Assembly: GCF_030445035.2 (NCBI RefSeq)
Contig: NC_080702.1
Coordinates: 22,703,652-22,767,651, forward strand
Source of the DNA: Dasypus novemcinctus
Lineage: Eukaryota > Chordata > Mammalia > Cingulata > Dasypodidae
Direction: 5' to 3'
DNA: 64,000 nt
The notes under the pieces are model-generated. The model saw only the letters and a list, made by a program, of their open reading frames with translations. It did no database searches and was not told where the DNA came from. This document shows positions 31,835 through 44,182 of the stretch, in pieces (position 1 is the first letter of the stretch; each line of letters begins with the position of its first letter). Both the position numbers and the translations under genes were made by a program.

Positions 31835-32365
31835 TTAAGTGGAGTATGTTAGTGAGGCATGAGCCAGCTTGAGTCTCCTCCCTCTTGCTGGAGCTGATGT
31901 AATCAGAGACACAGACCGACATACACCTTCAAAAAGGGAACCACCATATTTTATACTTCAATGTGAGAGAAAGAGTCCAGGTTATCCCACAGCTGAGCTT
32001 CATGGAGAGAAGACCCTGAGAGGCTTATGTAACTGGGACCAAGGGAGAAATGAGTCATATGCCTGGTATTGTATAGTGAAGTCAGGAAGAAAGTGGAGCA
32101 TGTAGATTGAGAGAAGATGCCTGGTAAGAGACAGGCCCTATGCCAGGTATGCCTACAACTGCAGAAAAGTGGGGACCTTGGTAGGGGCCAGGAGACATCT
32201 TGCTTCATCTTGTGTCAGCTAATTCTGGTGAGAAACGACCTCTTTTGTGCCATGAGTTGTACTATTCATGGCCTTGGAACTATACACTTTTACAATAAAT
32301 AAATCCCCATTATAAAAGCCAACACATTTCTGGTACATTGGAAGGCCTTTGAGAATCAATTATTT
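31835..32365 (+). repeat. MaLR-like LTR element
   Basis: Shares the 3' terminus with other copies: caataaataaatccccattata, then aaagccaacacatttctgg. It splits the old L1 ORF2. The 5' boundary is uncertain. Confidence 0.55.
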
Positions 32366-32814
32366 TCGTGTGCTCATGGGCTTGGTTTGCTTGTATTTTG
32401 TTGAAGACTTTTACATCTAAATTCATGGGATATTTGTCAATCGTTTTAAGTTCTTGTGGTTTCTTTCTCTAGATTTAGTATGGAGGTCATTCTGTCTCCG
32501 TATAATGAATTAGGTAGTTTTCCCTTCTCTCAGTGTTTTGGAAGAGTTTGAGCAGATTTGAAGCTGTATTCTTTGAATATTTATTAAATTTTTCCTGTGA
32601 AGTGTTGTGGTTATGAGCTTTTCTTTTGAGTATTTTGATTGTGGATTCAATCTCTTTACTAGTAGTTGGTTTGTTGAGATCTTCTATTTCTTCTTTAGTC
32701 AGTGTAGATAATTTATTTGTTTCTAAGTATTTGTCCATTTCCTCTAACTTATCTAATTTTCAGCATTCATCTTGTGACAGTTTTCATTTCCTTTATGACT
32801 CCCTAAAAGAAAAA

Positions 32815-33445
32815 GGCTACTTGTGAACTAATCCATTCCTGCTGGTGTAGGTCCCTTTTGATTGGACTACATCAGTGAAGCATGACGTGGGTTGGTATTC
32901 CACCATCTCGCTGTGCTATATGTAAACAGAGACAGAGAAAAAGGAAGCTGCCATTTTTATCTTACAATGTGGGAGAGGACTTGAGTATCACTAGGAGCCA
33001 AAGCTTAAACATAAAGCCCCCAATGGGTCAGGCCCACAGATCAGTTCAAGGATGAATGGATGAGTCATATGCCTGATAACCCACAAATGAACTTGGGAAG
33101 AAAGTAAAGCAGACAACACTTGAGAGGAGGGCCAGTAAGAGACAAGATGTATACCTGGTTGCCGACATCTGGATACCAGGAGACAGTAGATTCTCGAAGA
33201 GAAGGCAGGTACCTTAGCAGTGAAGTGTGGTCATCTTGTTTTGCCACATAGCAGGACTCCAGGATCACCAGTAGCTAACTTTGGTGAGAAAATATCTGTG
33301 CTTATTCCTTGATCTGGATATCTCAGAGCCTCAGAATTGTAAGCTTATATCTTAAATAAAAAATTTTCATTATACAAGTCAACTCATTTCTGGTAATTTG
33401 CATCAGCAGCCTGTGGCAAGCTCAGACACATCTGCTCACAGACTC
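32815..33445 (+). repeat. MaLR-like LTR element
   Basis: A second copy in the same orientation ends cttaaataaaaaattttcattatac, then caactcatttctggtaatttgcatcagc. It contains gattggactacatcagtgaag. It also interrupts the old L1 ORF2. Confidence 0.55.
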
Positions 33446-35640
33446 CACTAATAATCCTTTTGTATTTCAGAGTGGATGGTAGTAAAGTCTCCCTTTTCAT
33501 TTCTAATTTTCATTATTTGTGTTCTCTCTTATTCTTGTCAGTCTAGCTAAATGTTTGTTGATTTTATTGATCTTTACAAGGAATCATCTTGGTTTTGTTA
33601 ATCCTCAATTGTTTCCTATTTCATTTCACTCTGCTCTGATCATTTTTATTTCCTTCCTTCTGCTTGCTTTTGGTTTAGTTTGCTCTTTGAGTTCTCATTC
33701 TTTGAGTTTTGAGGTTAGGTGTCTGATTGAAATCATTCTTCAGTTTTAATGTAAACATCAAGAACTATAAATTTCTCTCTCAGAACTTCCTTTGCTGTGT
33801 CCCAAAAGTCTTAGTACACTGTATTTTCATTTACATTTACCTCAAGATATTTCCTAATATGCTTCTGATTTCCTTTTAACCCCATTGTTTATGAGCGTAC
33901 TGCTTAATTACCACATATTTGTGAATTTCCCCTTTCTCCCTCTGTTATAGATTTCTAGACTCATTCCACTATGATCAGAGAATATACATTCTATGATTTC
34001 AATATTTTTTAAATTTATCGAGACTTTTTTTTTGTGACTCAACATATATTCTATCCTGGAGAATGATCCATGTGTTCCTGAAAAGAATTTTCATTATGTT
34101 TTCATTGGGTGCAGTGCTCTATATATGTCTAGTAGTTCTCCTTGGTTTAGTGTATCATTCAATTTCTGTCCTTCCTTATTATCTTCTGACTAGATATTCT
34201 ATCTATTATTGAGAGTGGTGTTTTACACTCTCCTGCTATTAATGTAGAACCATAAAATTTTCCCATCAAATTTATGAGAATTTACTTCTTTTATTTTTGG
34301 GTTCTGTTGTTAAGTGCATATGTATATTCATAACTGTTTACTACTTCCTATTGAATTGTCCCCCTTATCAGATGCACTGACTGTCTTTATCATTCATATC
34401 TGATTTTATTTAAAGACTATTTTGTCCTATAGTGATATTGCCACCTCAGGTGTCTTTCAGTTACAACTTGCATGGCATATTTTTTCATCCTTTAATCCTC
34501 AGCCTATTTATATCTTTGAACTTGAATGAGTCTCTTGCAGACAGCATACAGTTGGTTCATGCTCCTACTATTTGAAAGAAGAGTTTATTCCATTTACATT
34601 TAAAGGTACCACTGATCATATGGGACTTTCTTCTGTTATTTTGCTATTTAACTTTTGTAATTCTTATAGCATTTTTGCTCCTTCTTATATTTAAACCTAT
34701 TTTCACATTAATTTGCTTTCTTGTGTTATACCATATTGTGTGCCTCCTCATTTATAGCTGAATATAGTTTTCATTTGTTTTCCTTGTGGTTACCATGGGT
34801 TTAAAATTTAACACAATAATAATTATCTTCATTTTGATACCTACTTAACTTTAATAGCATCTGTTTATATTATAAACCTCTGTCCCCCAACAATTTTTTT
34901 ACCTGTTATCACTTATGCCTCTATAGACTGTATGTACAAAAGCCTTGATTTATCATTACTTTTTATGCATTTGCATTTTGGCACATTTAGGAAGATGCAG
35001 GGTTACATTTTAAGTGGTACAGTACAATAATACTGGTGTTTACAATTACACAAATGGTTACCTTTACTGCAGGTCATTATTTCCTTATCTGCTTTGAAAT
35101 ACTTTCTAGTGTACTTTCATTTCAGTCTGAAAAATTCCCTTTAGAACTGTATTTGGGGCAGACCTATGGAGAATTCTTTCAGCTTTATATCTCACCGGAT
35201 TTAAAAATTTCAATGGACTGATTTTCATTCAGCCCTTTAAGTATTTCATCCTACTCCCCTCTTGACTCCATGCTTTCTGACGAGAAGTCTGCATTTGATC
35301 TAATTAGGACTTCCTTGTACGCAAAACATTGCTTTTCTCTTGCAGCTTTCAGATCTCTCTTTTTGTCCTATGCTTTCAATTGTTTAAACAATACAGGGTG
35401 GGGTATATTTTTCTTCATGCTTATCCTATTTGGTGTTCTCTGAGCTTTTTGGATTGTCTTTTTCTATGTTTAGGAAATTTCTATGTTTAGGAAATTCTCT
35501 GTCATTATTTCTTCGGGTGTTCTTTCTGCACCTTTTTTCTCTTTCTTCTCCTTTTGGAACTTCCATAATGTGTATACTGGTATGTTTCATGATGTTCTGT
35601 ATGTATTTTAGACTATTTTAAGTTTCTAAAAAATGAGGCC

Positions 35641-36047
35641 AGTAAAAGGGTTCTTTGACAAATGTGATGAGAGAGAAGTACACACCTGAGACATGGGTGT
35701 GAGCATATTATAGGGTGAGACATACAATGTGGGTATTGGGATAAGTCTTTTAAAGTCTTTCCTCCTTCCCCTACCCATATTAAGGAGGGATGTCAGCTAT
35801 TTGCTGTCCTGGTTGCCTTCCCTAATTATTTGCTAGATTTCAGTGACCTTTTGTTAGATTTTCAGAGACCTTTCTGTTTGAAGTTATCCAGAGCTTCTTT
35901 TGAGCTGGGAATTTCAATTGTGACCTCATGACCTGAGTCTTGGTCAGCTTTTCATCTGCACTGTTTATAGCTTTGCTTTCAATCATATGCCTTCTCCCAG
36001 GGTTATTTTTTGCATCATCTCATGGCTATGTTCTGACCAGTGGCCTT
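35641..36047. other. Unassigned, possibly old L1 or ERV-A 3' LTR
   Basis: No coding signal. A short stretch, gtcagctatttgctgtcctgg at 35807, weakly resembles the ERV-C LTR (52385). The assignment is not firm. Confidence 0.3.
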
Positions 36048-36059
36048 CTCATGTTTTCT

Positions 36060-36782
36060 TTTTTCTTTTTTAACTGTAAGAGCTGACAAATTTATTTTCA
36101 CATTTTACAATACAAATGAAAATTATTCCTTTTATTGTTCCACTCCTCACCTCCAAAATTATGTTCTTTTGTAGGAAGGGGGAGCAAGTTTTCCTTGTAA
36201 TGTTGTAAGAAAACTCCCAGAGTCAAGCACCATACCTTCTAGTAAAGTAAAACAAGCAACATAAAACTGATTCCAAGAGGCTCCCCTCTATCCTGATCTG
36301 TCTGCCCAGATCATTCTTAGCCAAGTGGGCACCTTAATGGGATTGGCAGGAGGTCTCATCATGGGTGACCCAGGCATCATTGGTATGTGATCTCCCATGG
36401 GTGGCCTCATTCCAGGAGCAGGTCTCACTTGCATCATCCCAGGAGGAGGAGGGCCCCCATATGGGGTGCTGACATCATACCAGGGCAAGGAGGTCCCAGG
36501 ACACTGGTTGGAGGTGGGATTATCAACCCTGTATGTGGAGGAGCAGAAAATGGAGCAGGAAGTATTTTCCATTGTTGAAATGCAGCCATTGTTTTGTCAG
36601 TCATGCTCTGAGCCTGCTCTTCCATCCATTTCTTATAGTAGTCTTTCACATTTTCTTTGCGTTTCCTACCACTGCACTGCATCTTTCTCACAGATGGAAA
36701 ATGATGGGTGAGGTATGTATCACAGTAGTCACAAAAAAACTTAGGCATGTTGCTCTGCCAACTGTTGATCACTCCATTTCCC
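36060..36782 (-). pseudogene. SNRPC: Processed pseudogene of U1 snRNP protein C (SNRPC)
   Basis: U1-C stabilises U1 snRNP at 5' splice sites. The minus strand encodes [15 protein letters not shown] from 36748, then [17 protein letters not shown] and a Pro/Met/Gly-rich tail ([20 protein letters not shown]) ending at a stop near 36285. The tail is in another frame, so a frameshift lies near 36460. The Cys pair of the zinc finger survives, but the two zinc-binding His read Gln (KMQ) and Arg (RKR). It has no introns, a T-rich run at 36060-36072 and ctcatgttttct on both sides (36048-36059, 36783-36794): a retrocopy, not functional. Confidence 0.95.
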
Positions 36783-36794
36783 CTCATGTTTTCT

Positions 36795-37960
36795 ATACTA
36801 ATTTAAACTCACTCCTCAAAGTTTACATCCTTATTTTTAAGTGGGATCTGAAAGGTGATGGATTGTCTGTAGGTGCTTCCTGCTGGTTAGGGCCAATAGT
36901 CCCTGCTTGGTGAAGTGTGAAACTCTCGCTATTCCTTTGATTTTGAGGGAAGGCAGTTATGGCAGCATGGTTGGAACTGGATTAAATCTCCATACGACTA
37001 CTACTTTTTCTAGAATGTGTTGATTCTTGAAAAAATAAACTTAGAATTTGAAGATACATTATGTTACTGAAAATATGATCAGTGACCCCAAGAAGGGGGC
37101 TAGCCAGAAGATACTGGACCATGGTGCAAGAAAAGCCAGGTGCCTAAAGAGGCTACATCCTCCAGAAGTTGATGGGTTTGATCTTGTAGGTTTCAAATGC
37201 TGTCCTGGGTTCTTCCAGAATGATTTCCATAGAAATAACATTCCTTCTCGAGGAACAGGCAAGTTTCTCCCTGTTCCACGGCTAGCATGCTTAGCACTCT
37301 TGGATTTTGCAGCACCACAGTATCAAGGGAGTGTATTTGTTGTCTGAGAGTTTCTAATGCATGGCCAGTTTCTTCTATGCTGTTGATCTACTCTGGGCAG
37401 AGATTATGGTAGACCCACTGGTTTGATATAAACTGAAAACCCCAGTTCCTACAGTAGCAGTTATGGCTAGGGCAGCTAGGAGGGGGATGAGGATAGGAAC
37501 TTCCGTAGAAACGAACTCACAAAGACAATACAAGAAATAAGACAAGCATATGTGATGCAAATTAAAGATAGTACTTAGTTATTCTTTCATCTTATAGTCA
37601 TATTCATTAATTAAAAAAGGAATCAAGTTTGCTATGGTTTTCAATATGTACACTATCCTCTGCATATGATCTAGAATAGAAGAGGTATTATCATATTTAT
37701 CAGATATATAGGTATAGTACTTACTATTAATCAATTCACAAGTTCCTCTTTAAGCTGCAATTAATAAATCTAACGTCCACATTTGTGATACCGTATATGT
37801 GGTATTTAAGTTCCATTGATATTACTGATAATAATTGCTCCATTTGGTATATTCACCACACAGCCAACATGCTGCAGCACCATTGATTCTGGAGAAAAAC
37901 TCCAGTGTTTCGCCAGCCTGGTGCATAGTGCCTGTATTGGCCAGGCAAAGGGGTGCTAAT
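36795..37960 (-). pseudogene. ERV-A env TM remnant and 3' internal end
   Basis: Similar over its length to 52651-53400 (ERV-C) and 44541-45300 (ERV-B). Minus frame 37375-37560 has VSTEVPILIPLLAALAITATVG, here cut short, resembling a class I fusion peptide; 37059-37262 has PGQHLKP and a hydrophobic SIFWLAPFLGSLIIF like a TM anchor. Stops and frameshifts throughout. The PPT next to 36795 is decayed and the 3' LTR is not clearly visible. Confidence 0.6.
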
Positions 37961-38460
37961 ACTAATTATCAGATATCTGTTGGCTTTTTTAAGGGTACCT
38001 ATTTGAGGTAAAAGCTTAAAGTTACAAGGCCCTAATGTATCCAACACAAGGCTGCTTTCTGATCAAAATCAGGCCTCTTGTGGAAGCATGATGGCAGTTG
38101 ATCTCTACCTGTTCTCTCCTTCCTTCTTCCTCTTAAGTCTCTGTGGTCCCATATTCTTCTATAGACTGGCATATGATTTATCTTTCAGGGCTTCCTGTAT
38201 CAATCTGTCATATGGCTCAATTCTTTCCAGATTCTCATAGCTGCTCAGATGCTCAGCTGCAAACTATCAAGTCAGTTGCTTATCTCTCTCTGGGGCCACA
38301 GGATCAAACTGTCAGAGTTCTATCCTTTTCTGTATCTTCTTCTGTGTGTCTTCTTGAGTGTCTGGTTCTATAGGTCAAAGGGGGCTGAAGACCCAACCTG
38401 AGGTGCACCTTCCTAACAGCCCAATTAGAAGCCCTAAATAGATTTTCTCAAGTAAATTTA
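37961..38460 (-). repeat. MaLR-like LTR element (main part)
   Basis: The minus-strand 3' end gives 'acctatttgaggtaaaagct' in plus view, as at 41370, and the body resembles 183-395. Its 5' end seems to resume at 39790-39925 (gggattcataaataatctc) after an L1 3' end and SINE inserted. Confidence 0.5.
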
Positions 38461-38482
38461 TTTATTTATTTATTTATTTGCC
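38457..38482. repeat. (ATTT)n microsatellite
   Basis: Uninterrupted ttta units, probably the tail of the adjacent L1 insertion. Confidence 0.8.
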
Positions 38483-38549
38483 TTTTGTGTTGGGTTTATT
38501 TCAATCAACATGATGTCCTCAAGATTCGTCCATGTTGTGAAATGTGTCA

Positions 38550-39790
38550 GGACTTCTTTCCTTTTTTTAAAATTAAACTTAATAGATCACAAGGAATATT
38601 ACATTAAAAAACATTTAAAAAAACAAAAAATGTAAGAGGTTCCCATATAAGCCATTCCCCACCCCCACCACACCTTTTTTGTAAATTGTATTTTTTGAAG
38701 GTATATATCACACAAAAAAAGTTACACTAAAAAACATAAGAAGTTCCTGTATACCCCCACCCCCCACCCCACTCCTCCCACACCAACAACCTCCCTCATC
38801 ATTGCAGCACACTCCTCATGCTCACTGAACACGTTTTGAGGCACTGCTGCACTACACAGATAATAGTTTACCCTGTAGTTCACACTCTTCCCCAGTACAT
38901 TCTGTGGGTTATGGCAGGATATATAAAGTCTAACATCTGACCCTGCAATATCATTAAGGACAAGTCAAAATCCCAAAAATGCCCCCACATCACATCTCTT
39001 CTACCCTCTGCCTGCTCTCAGCAATTACTGTGGTCACTTTCTCCACCTCAATGCTAAAATTTCTTCTATTACTCACCACAATAGTTTTTTAGCAGAATAT
39101 AAGTAAGCCACTCTAGTCCATATTTTATTCCTCCATTCTGTGGACCTGAGGATGGTGATGTCCTCTCCACCTCCAGATCAAGAGGGGCTTAGATTCCACA
39201 TGTATGATGGATGCAATTCCTCTGCTTATTGTAGGCACTCTTGATTCCCTGGTGTGGTGGTTGACCATCTTCACCTCCCTTTTATTTTATTTTTCTTTTT
39301 AGAGATTTATTTATTTATTTATTTCTCTCCCTTCTCCCCCCCACCCCAGTTGTCTGTTCTCTGTGTCTATTTGCTGCATGTTCTTCTTTTGTCCACTTCT
39401 GTTGTTGTCAGAGGTACGGGAATCTGTGTCTCTTTTTGTTGTGTCATCTTGCTGCGTCAGTTCTCTGTATGTGTGGTGCCATTCCTGGGCAGGCTGAACT
39501 TTCTTTCATGCTGGGTGGCTCTTACAAGGGTGCACTCCTTGAGCATGGGGCTCCCCTACATGGGGCCACACCTGAGTGGTATGGCACTCCTTGCATGCAT
39601 CAGCACTGTGAGTGGGCCAGCTCCACATGGGTCAAGGACACCTGGGGTTTGAACCATGGAGCTCCCATGTGGTAGACCGATGCCCTAACCACTGGGCCAA
39701 GTCTGCTTCCCTTCACCTCCCTTTTAGTTGACCTGGGTAAGACCAACAAACCAGAGAGTAGGAGTCACCACTCTGCTGAGGCAAGTAAAT
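38550..39790 (-). mobile_element. L1 3' ends (two termini), interrupted by a SINE
   Basis: A short terminus at about 38570-38665 and a longer one from 38670 both carry the 'ttacattaaaaaacat' end and the cccccacc run of the L1 3' UTR. The longer copy continues to about 39790 with landmarks of 9058-9700. A SINE occupies 39285-39710. Confidence 0.75.
39285..39710 (-). repeat. DAS-type SINE
   Basis: Head at 39710, A-rich tail (as tttattta repeats) at 39285-39320. Flanked by 16-bp direct repeats cttcacctccctttta at 39269-39284 and 39711-39726. It lies within an L1 3' UTR. Confidence 0.92.
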
Positions 39791-39925
39791 TTAATCAGAG
39801 GTCCTTCACTGATTCTAACATAGTCAAAGGGCATCACACCCAAAGAAATACACCAGGTTACCAATATAATCCTTCTCTTTTTGGGATTCATAAATAATCT
39901 CAAACTGCCACAAAACCCTTCAGCA

Positions 39926-41160
39926 TAACAAAAGAGTGTCCTTCAGCAGTATAAAATAGAGTCTGATGGATGCAAGGTCAATTGTAAATCTGGTGATATC
40001 AAGCCATCACTGGATGCTGCAGGAGTCCAAAACAGCAACCTACTTTCCATCTACTTCAGGAACATGGCCAGAGATGTAGTAGATACTTACATTGTTTTAG
40101 GGGCCAGAGTGAATGGTCAGTAATTCAACTGAAGAGTAACCATGCACAGTACTGGGGGTCTGGTTTGAATGCACAGGAGAGTTTGACTATACTGAAGCCT
40201 ACCTCTTTTAATTTTTATACACTTTCTAAATACTTCCAATGCTGCTTGTAATGTATAAAATGAACTTAACTATTTTTGGTAGTATACTTTTTACTCCTAC
40301 ACATTTACCATGGTTATGTTAAACAGGTATTTTACTTTAGCCGTACAGGAGGAAAATTACTTTCTCCATTATTATAAGGAAACCTAATATTCCCAATGGA
40401 ATCAAGACTTTGTTCCCCCTATCACCAACTTAATATGAAGATTAGGGTGATCCCTGGACAAATTTCTATGTTATGAAGTTACTTTTTGTTAACAATATCT
40501 GCTTAGGTGTCTATATAATAATGGCTTCCAGGAATGAGCCATTAAAATATTTCAGCTTAGAAAATGTTTTTGCAACTTTTCTATAACCAATCATAACCAC
40601 ATAAAATAGTTACTTTTACCGCAAAATAAACTTATTCAATTACAGATAGCCACCAATGAAATTTACCTTTATCCATTTAAGTCTTGCCTTACATCTCTTA
40701 TCCTGTTCTGTGAAAACCAGTCATTTCATTGTAGGACAGATCTCATTTTCATTAAACATGAACTTTCAATTTTTATTATCTTAAAGATTAAATACATATA
40801 TATCATTAGTATCCTATAAACAAACCTAGGGAAATTACATCCAAGCCAAACAAATGGAAGCAATTATAGTTTATGCAAGAAGTGTTCTTCTTCCTTCATC
40901 CACAGGAAGCTAAAACCAATTTAAAAATATTCTAAAATTGTGAGCAACCGTAAAAGCATAATTACTGCCAGGTTCTCGAATATATTATAATTACTTAATT
41001 CATTTTAGTCATAATATAGGAAAATCTTTCCATCACTTTCAAGAACTTTTTCTTACTTACTGAAATTTTACAATCTGATTATAAATTCCTCTCATTTTAA
41101 AGCTGTTAATGGGTGTATTAGCCAAAAGTGTGCTGATGCAAAATACCAGAAATTGGTTGG
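39926..41160 (-). other. ERV-A internal, AT-rich block part 1
   Basis: Parallel to ERV-B 45940-46950 and ERV-C 55560-56220: cttcaggaac..agagatgtag, ggtttgaatgcacaggagag, aggtattttactttag, cccaatggaatcaag. No protein recognised. It continues at 43293 after several insertions. Confidence 0.65.
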
Positions 41161-41164
41161 TTTA

Positions 41165-41344
41165 TTTTTGGAGCATTTTTAATTGTATTTTTGGAAGATA
41201 CATAGATCACAAAAAATGTTACATTAAAAAATATAAAAGGTTCCCACATACCCCCATGCCCTCATTCCTCCCATATCAACCTTTTTCACCATCGCAGCAC
41301 ATTCATTGCATTTGCTGAATACATTTTGGAGCACTACTCTAATA
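41165..41344 (-). mobile_element. Short L1 3' end
   Basis: About 180 bases of L1 3' terminus (ttacattaaaaaatataaaagg, acatacccccatgcc, cacattcattgcatttgctg). Confidence 0.7.
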
Positions 41345-41893
41345 TTTTGGTTTGCTTTTAAAAAGGGCACTTATTTGGGGTAGAAGCTTAACATTACCAT
41401 AAAGTGTAAGTTACTTCCCTCACCAAAGTCTATTGCCCCATGTTTGAGCATGATGACTGTCTACATCTTTGACACTTCAGGCTTCCTGGGTTCCTCTCTT
41501 CCTGGGGCTTCTTGTCTTCATGCTCAGCTCCTCCACTATCTCCACAAGGCCTGCTGTAGACTATCAGGTGAACAGCTTGTTTCTCTACCCAGGGCCTTCT
41601 TGCTTTCCTCATGACAAAGCTCCTCTGTGTGCTTACTTCCTGGGACTTCAGCACAAAACTCAAACATCCCTTCTCTGTGGTACAGTCACACATTGAATCA
41701 CCACCCACCAAAGGTCAGGGAATCAATATCCTACTGATGTGGCCCAGGGAAAGTCTTAATCATTATTCAATCAAGTAAAAGTAAAACTTCTGAATCCAAT
41801 ACACTCTAATATGCACAAAGGAAAAGATCAGTTTACAAACATCATCCAGTATTTCTTTTTGGAATTCATCAATAATATCAAACTGCTACAAAA
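41345..41893 (-). repeat. MaLR-like LTR element
   Basis: The minus strand starts at 41893 with tagcagtttgatattattg and ends near 41345. It faces the plus-strand copy at 41994 head to head. Confidence 0.55.
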
Positions 41894-41993
41894 GTTTTAA
41901 TTTAGGAATTACAGAAAAATAACATGAATCTTAATTTCCCAGCTTAGTAGATGGAGTTTTAAACTAAACCTACATTTCCCTCTCTTGTCACAC

Positions 41994-42665
41994 CTAGAGT
42001 GTAGCAGTTTGATATTTATGAATTCCAAAAAAACATATATTGATTATGTTCATTAACTGGTCTCTTCCTCTGGGTGTGTTAGCCTTTGGTTGTATTAAAT
42101 TTAAAAGTTTTATGTTTATGTGATGAAATCAGGATTAGGGCTCTGATTTTACCACATCAAGAGGATTTAACTAAAGGTTGAATTCCTGCTCCCTTGGAAG
42201 GCTTTATTACAGGACAGTCTCTCAAGTAGACACACAGAAGTTGATACACAAGGAAAGAGAAAGAGCTCCATAGATGCCATATGAGAGAATTTTGTCATGA
42301 CACAGAAGAGGAGGAAACTTGGTCATATTTTTATCCTACCACATGACAGAAAGAAGTCTCAAACTACTAAAGCTCTAGGCAGAGCTGAACCATTCACCTG
42401 ATACTTTGCAGCTGAAGAGACCAGTGCCCTGACAAACAGAAGGCCCAGAAAGAAATGAGCCCTTCAGTCTCAGAGATCATTAGCCACCTTGCTTCAACAC
42501 ATTGCAAAGGACTTTGTGAGAAGTTACCTCTTATGGTACCTTGAGTTGGACACTTTAGGACCTTGTAACTGTAAGCTTTCTCCCCAAATAAACACCTGTT
42601 ATAAAAGCCAACAGATTTCTTGTACTTTGCTTCAGCCTTCATTTGGCTGACATACATAGCATACA
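41994..42665 (+). repeat. MaLR-like LTR element
   Basis: Starts gtgtagcagtttgatattt and ends ..ccaaataaacacctgtta, aaagccaacagatttctt, gctgacatacata. The AATAAA near the 3' end and the terminus recall MaLR LTRs of other mammals. Family name not known to me. Confidence 0.6.
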
Positions 42666-42825
42666 TAGCACTTCCACCATAGCTCTTGCAAAGAGAAGGA
42701 AGTCCTGGAGGTGACTGGGTAGTTCAAGGAGTTTAGAAAAACATGTTTCCTCTTCCATCAGTTTCTATATTCAGAATTCTATATGACCTCTCTATCCTGT
42801 TTAGCTTCTTTAATTTGGGCTCTGT

Positions 42826-43292
42826 AGCAATTTGATATAATTAATGAATTCCAAGAAGAAATATTGGATTATGCTTGTAATCTGATCTGTACCTGGGCAT
42901 GACTGAGTTATGATTAGGATGTTGTGTCCCCACCTTTGGTGGTTGGGGACTCACAGACAAAAGGCATGACAAAGAACAGAGTTGGGGGTTTCTGATGTTA
43001 GTGTTTGATGCTGAAAACCCGGGAAGTCAGCACCCAGAGGAAAGAGAAGCCAGCACCAGGAAGGAAGGAATGCTGAACCCAGAGAAAAGCAAGCCCCAGG
43101 AACATAGGAACCCAGAAAGCCTGAACCGACACAGATGTCATCAGCCATCTTTCTCCAAATAGATTTTGGTGAGGGAAGTAACTTATGCTTTATGGCCTGG
43201 TATCTGTAAGCTCCTACCCCAAATAAATACCCTTTATATAAACCAACCAATTTCTGGTGTTTTGCATCAGCACCCCTTTGGCTGACTAATAG
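42826..43292 (+). repeat. MaLR-like LTR element
   Basis: Starts tgtagcaatttgatataat, ends ccaaataaataccctttata, aaccaatttctgg, tttggctgactaatag. Same family as 41994-42665 but with a diverged centre. Confidence 0.6.
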
Positions 43293-43717
43293 TCTCTATG
43301 AATATACATTTATGTATGTAAGTGCTTATTTAATTTTTACCAATTTGAATAGAGCTCTTTTAAAACTTTTACTTGTTAATTTGATATTACCAACCTAAAA
43401 TATGAAAATATACACTGGCCAAATAGACACAAATAGACACAAAAACACACAACTCAATGTTACTTATAATTTTCATTCTGTTAAGAAATAGATTTAGCTG
43501 TAAAATAACATTATATTGAAAAGATCTCTTTGTAGGCTGTTTCTGATTATTCTAACTTGGACTGTGATGATACAGTTTTACACAGAACTGTGTTCTTCTT
43601 AGTCATTGGCTTAAAACAAAATTGTTCCCAATACTTAAAACACAATCAACATTTTTCCTTTACTTCAGAATTCTGCTTAGTTTCCATTTCAGCTTTGAGA
43701 GACCTCAGATAAGAAAT
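43293..43717 (-). other. ERV-A internal, AT-rich block part 2
   Basis: Includes agtgcttatttaatttttacc and aatttgaatagagctctttt, matching the ERV-2 block at 17237-17275, then text like ERV-C 56230-56560. It breaks at 43717 and resumes at 50163, on the far side of ERV-B. Confidence 0.7.
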
Positions 43718-44182
43718 TGTAGTGGAAGCAAAGTGGATTCAGTGATCACATATTAAAGACTAGGATGCAGGAATTCTCTGAGAAGGAGGATTTATTACAA
43801 CTGGCCATGTGCGGTGGACTTGTCCAAAAAAACTGAGACTAGTGTAATACTTCAGGTCCATTTTCTACAGAGAGTTTGGGAGTGGTGGTCAAGTGCTACC
43901 TTGATGCAAGAGGGACTTTCTCTGTTGGTTACTTAGAGTTTAGGGGTTTGTTTGGATACCCAGTAAGCTTGGATTAATGTATCACCGACATATCAGATAA
44001 ACTTGAATTAACATATTGCTCACTTTCCATCTGGATGTAAGTTTGAATACACATTCAGTCTACATCCTTTCTAAGTATTCAAAGCCTATAGAGCCTATAT
44101 CACTTAATTGGCTTTCTGGAAATGAGGCAAACTTGGATACAGGATTAGATAATTTTGAATTCATGTACAGGCCATATTATTC
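43718..44182 (-). mobile_element. ERV-B 3' LTR
   Basis: About 465 bp, clearly similar to 49206-50162 without its inserted solo LTR. AATAAA on the minus strand at about 43789. A purine run, aaaagggggaa in minus view, directly precedes it (44181-44191). Confidence 0.85.

Larger units (their letters stand above)
30697..35640 (-). pseudogene. Old L1, right part: ORF2 RT to endonuclease, then ORF1 end
   Basis: Antisense L1 coding DNA with many stops, continuing the ORF2 text broken at 9057. Right to left on the minus strand: ORF1 C-terminal half (35240-35640), endonuclease (about 33450-34600), then RT. The RT start at 32487-32738 has EEIEDLNKPTTSKEIE; at 31153-31200 IVSIYAEKAFDTI shows the catalytic Asp changed to Tyr. 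It is interrupted by a SINE (31343-31739) and two LTR-like elements (31835-32365, 32815-33445). Confidence 0.8.

Noticed and set aside
36397-36711. Plus-strand frame of 104 codons
   Set aside because: Antisense shadow of the SNRPC retrocopy.
41994-43292. DNA transposon with terminal inverted repeats
   Set aside because: Single copies have no matching inverted termini, and AATAAA near the 3' end fits an LTR better.
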